From Callorhinus ursinus (lineage: Eukaryota; Chordata; Mammalia; Carnivora; Otariidae), in the NCBI RefSeq assembly GCF_003265705.1, contig NW_020312902.1:14735662-14799661 (forward strand): a DNA stretch of 64,000 bases, written 5' to 3'. The stretch's first letter is position 1. Each line of letters opens with the position of its first letter. The notes below the pieces were generated by a model that saw only the letters and a program-made list of their open reading frames with translations, ran no database searches and had not been told where the DNA came from. This document shows positions 56,995 to 64,000 of the stretch, piece by piece. Both the position numbers and the translations under genes were made by a program.

Positions 56995-57125
56995 GAAACA
57001 CACATGTAAAGTACCAGACACACTGCTAGGTGCTTTCCATTCTTTTCTCCTTGATTTCTCACCACAACCCTGGTTAGCACATGCTATGTCATACTCTCGT
57101 CTCACTAATAAGGACACTTCAGCCT
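56995..57125 (-). repeat. MIR-like 3' relic
   Basis: GTACCAGACACACTGCTAGG then TGCTTTCCATTCTTTTCTCC. Confidence 0.55.
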
Positions 57126-59934
57126 CTTTCTTCAGCCGTTTTGAATGACCAAATATCACTGTAGCCCAAAGTGGGCTTCCTAAAAATGTTGACCATGCAA
57201 CACCATGGTACATGGCACGACTTAAGACGATACAGAGAGAGAGTGTTAAATACTTTTGCAACACACAGTGAACGGAGTTTGTCCTGTTCCCGTTCTTGTC
57301 CAAGGCTTCTGATTTACCTCAGCTTGATGGTCCACTGTCTTTGACCCATCTGCAGTAAATCTCTTTTTGTAACAAAGGGGGAACAGGCTATAGGCGTAGC
57401 CCTTTGCAGACCCAGCACAGCTCGAATTTCCTACATTGCTTTGTTCTCTGTAATTTTATGGTTGGGGCTGGTGGTCCTGTTTATTCATGCTGGTGATCTG
57501 AAGTTTCCTAAATGAATTATTTTCTTGAAGTTAGGGGGGGAAAAAGGCTGTTGCTTTAAATATATATTTACTCTGTGAACCACAGTATACATACGTAGCA
57601 CAAGGATATGACAAAAGCCCTGCAGGGTGCGGAGACCTCTGAGGTTGAGAAATGCTGATCCAAAGTCACTCTCTCCTGGCAAAGCCTTGGGGTAAGATCT
57701 CGTGCCAGAAAACGATCAGCCTGAGTGCCCTGCCTTGCTCTGCCATGTGGGCTCAGGGAGGGTGAGAGAGAGAGAAGTAACCTGGAGATGGGGCCTGAAA
57801 CCACCTGTTAGCCCCTCCTAGGTTGGGGGTGTGGCAGGGCAGGAATGGGGGGGAGTGAGCCACACCCATGACTGATGAGAACTGAGTCTGATTTGTAGAC
57901 ACTAATGGAATGGACAAGAAGAGGAGACGTTTCCCTGGCTCATCGTTCAGGTTGAAATTTGGGGAACTAATGGAGCAGGTGGTGTTGGTCGTCTTCTGCA
58001 AAGGAAGTGGCAGCTGGAGTCCTTCTTAAAGGGAGCTGTGTGGTTGCTGCCCTGGGAGTCAGACCCGGGTACTAATCCTGCTGCTGTCCCTTCTAAGCCT
58101 GGCACCTGGGGTAAGTCACCCAGTCCAGGGGTTTCCTCATGCAGCCTAAGATTTCACAGGCCTGGAGACAGAGGACCTCCGGAACTTGGCAGTCCACCCA
58201 AACCCCAGTACCTTTCTCATCCTTGCCATCAAGTAGGCACACCCACGCTACCCAATTGCCCGGGACACTCCCAGTTAGCACCTAATATTTCGGCTGAGTT
58301 GTGAATAGCACCCTCCTTTCATGCCAGAACTTTGCACAGTATAAGATGATAAGATTGCCTGTCCTCTGGTCTATCTACCCCTTTTCATCTTGTCACAGTT
58401 GACCTGTCATTACCATCTGTTCAGACTTTGGCGGGGGGTAGCTTCTGATCCTGGCACAGCTTTCAATAAGTGCGATGGTGACCCCTGCTCAGCCCCGCTG
58501 CCCTCATCTTGGGACTGATTAAAACATCCAGCGGGACAGGCTCCCGACAGACCCCCCCTCTAGGTTGTAACCAGCGAATCATCACACGCTCTTTGGAAGT
58601 GGTCCGCTCTCAGCTGCAAATCTCTCGGTGCAGCCCTGCCGCCCCCAGGGGGGTCATGAGAGCCCCAAGGCCTGGATGGCTCAGCTATGACACATCCCAG
58701 ACCCGCCAGCCCAGCGGTTCCCTCGTTATCAGAAGCCAGCATGGTCTGGCCCCCTTCCTTCCTGTTGTGTCTTTCTGCTCAGCGCTGGCTTGGGAATGCT
58801 CAGAACCCCCTTGCAGGCTCTCCAGCCATCCCTCAAGGCTTCCATGTTTCACTCCATCAGAACCAGCCTTGAGGTTGCCGATCTCTACTGTGGAATTCAC
58901 CTTCCTCTTTGGAAGTTGGCACTTTCGCCCGTGCTGTGTCCTCTGGCCTTACTCCCATGTCCGTGTCTTCCGGGACCCCTGCTGGTGGCCTGGCAGGCTC
59001 TCTGTCAAGTGCTCTCCGGACCTTGTCTCAGCACCAGCCAGTGAGACCTTGTGGAGGGCAGCCTCTCAGTGCGACCTCCATCCCCACCCTGGTCCGTTGG
59101 CCCACCCCCCTCCCAGTCAGCACTTTCCAGCGTGGGTGCCCTGCTGCCTGAGAGAAGATGCTGGGCCGTGGACAGGAGTCCAGCAGACCCCCTTCCCGTC
59201 TTGAGTTGGCCTCAGAGTGCTGTGCCCTCTCGGTCTGCTTCCGCTTACCTCATGCTCTTGCCTGGGACAGGGGAGCACCCCTTCTGTTACCCTGAGCATT
59301 ATTTCAGGCATCCGCTTGTGAGGCTGTAACCTTCCTGATGGGATTCTCAGAAGCTCGCCCCTCCCTTGTGACGTTGAAGGTGAGCACCCCTCTCAAGTTC
59401 ATCTGGCAGGGCCCGCACCCTGAAGCATCATGCGCATTACTGGGTTGGGCCACGCGTGCTCGCACCACTCTGCCTGTCCTGTTCCCCCCACCAGGATGCC
59501 CCTTCCCTGCCCTCCTCTCCAGATTAGATCTGAGGTTCAGTTCAGGACTCAGAATTCTTCCCTGGCTACTCAGTTTCACCCCTGATGTCTGTAGTTCTTC
59601 AGCAAACACTGTAGCAACGACTGCCACACCTGGGGCACCGGGCTGTCTGGGTCAGCCTGCTGTGCTGTTCCTGGAAGGGCCTTGGCCATCTTGTCTTCTC
59701 TGCTCCACCCGGCCCCTCACCCGTACCTGTGTCAGGCGCAGAACCGGACTCCGCTTTCAGTAGAGACCTGCCGAGGTCAAGGGCCAATGACAGGGACACT
59801 GAGGGACACTCTGTCCTTGAGACTCCAGACACCCAAGACCCACCTGCCTCCCTGCCCGGCCCCAGCCCTACCACTAGTCACTGAGGGGCACCGAGCTCAT
59901 GGTTCTTCCCTTAAAAATCCCTGCAGCTTACACT

Positions 59935-60170
59935 TCAACTTTAATAATAGCGCTTTGGTGAGCCTTGCTAGGAACCAGGCCCAATTCTGAACACTTCTTG
60001 TAGGTTAACTCCTGTACCTGTACAACGCTGGGAGATAGACCTGCTATAGATCCATTTTACAGATGAGATTGAGGCAGTCGCCCACATTCAAACAGCCACT
60101 TAGTAGCAGGGCTGGGATTGAAACCCAGGCAGCCTGGCTCTAGAGTCCTTGCTTAAAACCATGGTTCTCT
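59935..60170 (-). repeat. MIR, full length
   Basis: TCCATTTTACAGATGAGATT, GCCACTTAGTAGCAGGGCTG, GGATTGAAACCCAGGCAGCC and TGGCTCTAGAGTCCTTGCTT. Confidence 0.92.
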
Positions 60171-61504
60171 CCTACCCGTCATTTTATCGTGTGCCCCCTC
60201 TCTGCTTGCGAACGTTCAGTAGTCAGGCTTTCTCCTGGGTGCCTCACCCATAGCCTCAGCCTTCTGGGCCCATCCAGTGAGGTGGGCAGGCTGGATCCGA
60301 GTTGGGGGAGGGGTGGCAGCAGTCCAGTGCTTGCTGTCTTCTTGCCCTGGACTCCACGGAGCCTTCCAAACTGACGTAGCAGCCTGTGCTAATGGTCTTG
60401 GAATCCAGGCCTCAGGCGCCCAGGGAAGGCTCTGGGGCCCCGGTGGCCTGAGAGCCCCATCTGGGGGAAGGGAAGGCCATGGGCAGCAGAGCAGGGATAG
60501 GTGCCAGAGACGGAACAAGAAGAAGGGGTCAGGCAGGAAGGCAGGGGCCGTGGGGGTGCATTGGGAGAGACTGGGGGAGCCCTTAACCGCTCCTGTTTGC
60601 TTTGGATCGAGGCAGCCGCGTGCTGTGAGCTGGAGTGTGTCTTGGCAGGAGGCCCCAGTGACAGAGCCTTCTGGCCAGGGGAGGCCTGGCCGAGGGTGGG
60701 CTGCCTTTCGTTGTTCTTAAAGGCACAGCATGATTACAGGCAGTCAGCCTTTCCAGTGTCTCTGGTCCCTCCCTGGTAGAAACCTCAGATCTGCCCCAAG
60801 GTCATGGCAAAGGGGTCAGGGCAGGTCCAGGGCAGAAGCAGTCCCTTAGGGCCCAGCTTTGTGCCAGGTGTGGGGTGGCCAAGTGGGCAGCGCTGTCCCG
60901 GGTGCCTGGCCAGGCCCCCTTCAGCACCCTTCCCCTTCTCGGCACCACCCCTGCCCCCATTCAGGGCTCATAAACCCTCACCACCTCCCCTTCTCCAAAC
61001 CACTGCAAGGGAAGAACACGGGACGGCCTGGACAGAGCACCCCTCAAAGAAGCCAGAGTTGGAGCCAGTGCGCGTCGTGACCGGAGGCTGGCGTTGGAGG
61101 CCTGGGACCATGCCTCTGCTGTCCCTAGCTCCGTCCCCTGCCCTGCCAGCACACCCTTCCCCTCGCTGAGGCCTGGGCATGCAGGAGTACTCCACAGATG
61201 CTCCGCTCTGCATTAACCGGTGTCAGACCCTGGGAAGGTCCTGGAGGAAAGGGAAAGAAAAAAGCAAGGACCAGAAGTAACCTAAAGTCTGCTGGGCTCT
61301 CCCAAACTCGGAATCTCATTCTGCCTGTTACCCTGTTGGGGGGAGCCCGGCCCTCTCCTGCCGGCCTCAATGCCAGTATACTGGCTATACTTAGGCCCAT
61401 CCTGTGTGCAGGGTAGGGAGAGGTGGGGAGGAGTGCCTGAGGCCTGTGTGTGCTCTGTAGCGTCCCCATGTCTGGGACGCCCAGCACATCGCAGGTCCTT
61501 GGTA

Positions 61505-61670
61505 AGCACTTGGTTATTGAGTACACCACGTGTCCCCAATGTCAGGCAGCCCTATAGGCAGATCCTAGTATCCTGGTATGATGAGGCCCTGGGGAGGCCA
61601 GCAGCCTTCTCCAGGTCACAGCTAGGACATGGTGAAGCCAGGATCCAAACTGAGGTCTTGGAAGAGGGAC
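61505..61670 (-). repeat. MIR relic
   Basis: TTCTCCAGGTCACAGCTAGG then GGATCCAAACTGAGGTCTTG. Confidence 0.65.
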
Positions 61671-61729
61671 TAAGAAGTGCCCATGGGCTGAATCCTGGGG
61701 TGAGCAGGGCCAGTAGCATTGGGGGGGGG

Positions 61730-61810
61730 TGCAGTCAGGGAAGGCCTCCTGGAGGACAACACCTTGAAGAACAGAGGGGAACTTCAGAGTGAGAGGAAGG
61801 AGCAGGGTCC
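61730..61810 (-). repeat. L2 fragment, antisense
   Basis: GTCAGGGAAGGCCTCCTGGA then GGACAACACCTTGAAGAACA. Confidence 0.65.
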
Positions 61811-63269
61811 GACTCCCCCACCAGCTGTTTTGTCCTAGGCTGAGCTGTGACCTCAGAAGACTTGATTAACATCCTAACTGTGTACAGCTGGCCTCCTCTG
61901 GCCCTAATGAGCTCAGCATCCTCTCCCGTTAAGGAGACCACTGTGGCCTGGGAGTGCCCGTCACTTCCAGCTGGCCTTGGCCAGGCTCAGCCCCCTCTTC
62001 GGGAGGTTAAGGCCCCGGCCCCTGGCCCAGGTCCTCCCATCCCCACCTTCTGTCTGTCCCCACCTCTGACTCTGTCTCTCTGTGTGTCTCCATCTCCTCT
62101 CCCACTCTTTCTGTCCCTCCCCCAGTGCCAGTGTGCCAAGCCCCAGTTAGAGTCCATTTTAGGGGGCTTTGAAACTGGCCCAACAGCTGAGGATTATGCT
62201 CAGCCTGGGGCTGAGGGAAGAGGGAGGGTCTGGCTTCTGGGCCTGAGCTTTTCCCTCTTGGGGCTGGGGATCCCCTTCCCCGCCTAAGATGGGTGGTCCC
62301 CCTTCCCTGCCCTGAGCTGGAGGTGCAGGCCAGGCTGCCCCGGTGGCCTTCTCCCCACTCAGCCCCTGGGCCACTGTGAAGTGGGTTCTTACTGAGGCCC
62401 ACAAGCAGTGTTGGCTGCTATGACAAGTGACATTGCTGTTCTTTCTGGGCCTTTGCCCTCTGGAGAAGGCTGGGTCCCAGCCTGTTGCCCAGCCTGGCTG
62501 AATTACATTCTTCTGGCACGTGTGGAAACATGGCCCTCGGAGAAGGAACAACCAGGCTCAGGCAGCATTCAGGGGACTGGCCAACTAGGGATTCTCCCAG
62601 ATAGCTTCTCCAGTCTGGGGACTTAGCTCCAAAGATCACAGCTAGAGCCCCCAGAATGTAGGCTTCTCCTGCACATCCAGTGTGTGTGTGGGGGGGCTCC
62701 CTTCTCGGGGGCCCCTCTGCAACGGTTTGCAGTTTCCCACTCAAAGCAGCAGGCATGGTAGCCCCTCTCCTGCCCCCTGCGGGGGGTGGGGAGACATGTC
62801 GGCATAAGGGCACACCCCAGGTGCCCGGCTGCCAGGCTGGAGTGCAGGGGTCTGCTGAGGGGTCTCCAAGCCAGCCCAGGCCCTCTGGGAGGTCTCTGCC
62901 ATCTTCTGTTCCCCACCTCCTTCCAAAAAAGAACTTCCCCTTTTGCCTAGAAACAAGGGTTGACTTCTCAGGGCAAGGCCAGGTTTGGCAGCCAGGCAGA
63001 ACAGCCATCCCCGTCTGAGCCCAGCTCTGGCCACTTCATCAGTCCAATGATGAGTTCCTCTCATGAAACCTCAGTGAATTTCCTCTCCCAAGAACGAAGG
63101 CTGAGAGGATGGGAAAGCCTAGCAGAGGCCAGCTGGGAGTGGTGGACCCACCTTCCTGGGGACATGAACAACGCCGAGGTGACTCAGACTGGTCCCTGGG
63201 CATCCGTGAGTGCCGGCCACCTGACCTTCCACATTCTGTGGCTTGAGTCCCCCGGTAAAGCTCATAGCT

Positions 63270-63475
63270 TCCATTTAGGGGGCACCTGTGTGCCAGACCC
63301 TCTGTGATGTTCTCGGTCTTCTCCATCCTCCCAGTAGCCTGCAAGGCAGATGGTAGTCTTACCATTTTACAGATGAAGTCCTTTTGCAGGTTCAGTCCCT
63401 TTCCTGAGGCAACAGGGCATGGAAGTGGCAGAGACGGGATTCAGACTCAGATCTTTGGCTCCAGCACTTAGGCTC
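63270..63475 (-). repeat. MIR, nearly full length
   Basis: GGCACCTGTGTGCCAGACCC, TTACCATTTTACAGATGAAG and GGAAGTGGCAGAGACGGGAT. Confidence 0.9.
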
Positions 63476-63784
63476 TGTGCCTCAGTTTCCTCATCTGCCT
63501 GGCTGCCTGCTGCAAGCTCAGCTCTGCCCTCAAGGCGGTAGGACAGGCGAGAGGAAGCTGTAGGCCCTCTGTTCCGGGGGACTGTGTGAGGAGCCAGGCT
63601 GAGGATAACCCTGACATGTATGGAGCAAGGCGGGAAACCCTAGACACCCCTCCCCTCTGGCCCCATTTCCCATCATGCTTGCTATCACGAATGGCATCAG
63701 CTAAGGAAAGAGTAAGAGGTCACTCCTCCCATTGTTCTGGAACCCCTGAAGGCAGCCCCCAGACTGCACAGATTAACTACATGG

Positions 63785-63850
63785 ACACACACACACACAC
63801 ACACACACTCACTCACTCACTCACTCACTCACTCACTCACTCACTCACAC
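63785..63850. repeat. Compound microsatellite (AC)n(ACTC)n
   Basis: 24 bases of AC then about ten ACTC units, a mirror-type partner to the TG/TCTG tract at 22067. Confidence 0.97.
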
Positions 63851-64000
63851 TCCATTCGCCAAGCTGTATTGAGTGTCTCCTGATCTACTCTGCAGGCAAA
63901 GACGCCACCTGGCTACCCCGGGTGCTAACGGTTAGTTTGGGAGAATACCGAACAACCACCACCATGTTGGTAACAGCTCAAGGTTTCTGACCTCCAGCTC

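Larger units (their letters stand above)
40204..64000 (+). other. SH3PXD2A: SH3PXD2A intron after exon C (5' part)
   Basis: At least 23.8 kb with no exon for the rest of SH3 domain 1 (expected to begin with a Trp-Trp), so the next exon lies beyond the window. Repeats are listed separately. Unexplained stretches are 40210-41190, 41300-42230, 42320-43150, 43270-44720, 45930-46580, 46810-47270, 47580-48150, 48420-49720, 49830-50330, 50430-51250, 51370-54340 (one tandem duplication), 54500-55440, 55930-56950 (motif-rich patch), 57120-59440, 60150-61500, 61800-63270 and 63480-63780. Confidence 0.75.

Noticed and set aside
58509..59204. Plus-strand open frame of 231 residues
   Set aside because: No known domain, biased Pro/Ser/Leu composition and frames open on other registers as well; no splice or promoter context.
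63785..63850. Regular short repeats that could suggest a repeat-spacer array
   Set aside because: Simple AC and ACTC microsatellite with no spacers; the host is a mammal, so a CRISPR array is not expected.

Overview
The window is nuclear DNA from a placental mammal, almost certainly a caniform carnivore. The evidence is five copies of the carnivore tRNA-Lys-derived SINE (CAN-SINE) in a form resembling bear, seal and weasel elements more than dog or cat ones, on a background of ancient MIR, L2, hAT and LTR fossils. The species call rests on remembered repeat consensus sequences only.

The only protein-coding gene I can support is SH3PXD2A (Tks5/FISH), the PX- and SH3-domain scaffold of invadopodia and podosomes, transcribed on the + strand. 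Three short internal coding exons are visible: exon A (13986-14014, 29 nt), exon B (33490-33534, 45 nt) and exon C (40072-40203, 132 nt). They encode the linker after the PX domain and the first half of SH3 domain 1. All three have GT-AG borders and compatible phases (A ends, B starts and ends, and C starts and ends in phase 1), so B is a cassette exon that can be skipped in frame. The PX exons lie before the window and the remaining SH3 exons after it. Everything else, about 99.7 percent of the bases, is intronic.

Layout: 1-13985 is intron ending in a CpG island (about 13590-14160) that runs straight into exon A. 14015-33489 is a long intron with a UG-rich tract, a nested LTR/MIR pair, an inverted second LTR copy and two AT-rich, homeobox-motif-rich patches. 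33535-40071 is an intron ending in a second CpG island (about 39640-40250) that runs straight into exon C. 40204-64000 is intron with twin SINE insertions, a perfect 43-bp tandem duplication and a CRE-containing patch.

The most informative biology is the pair of internal CpG islands. Each abuts an exon, and each provides an ATG in frame with that exon and upstream of its splice acceptor (13957; 39999 and 40029). This fits internal promoters for Tks5 forms that lack the PX domain, a class known as Tks5-beta and Tks5-short. I found no sign of an undescribed multigene system, no RNA gene and no intact mobile-element gene. The many other open reading frames look like chance frames in GC-rich intron.
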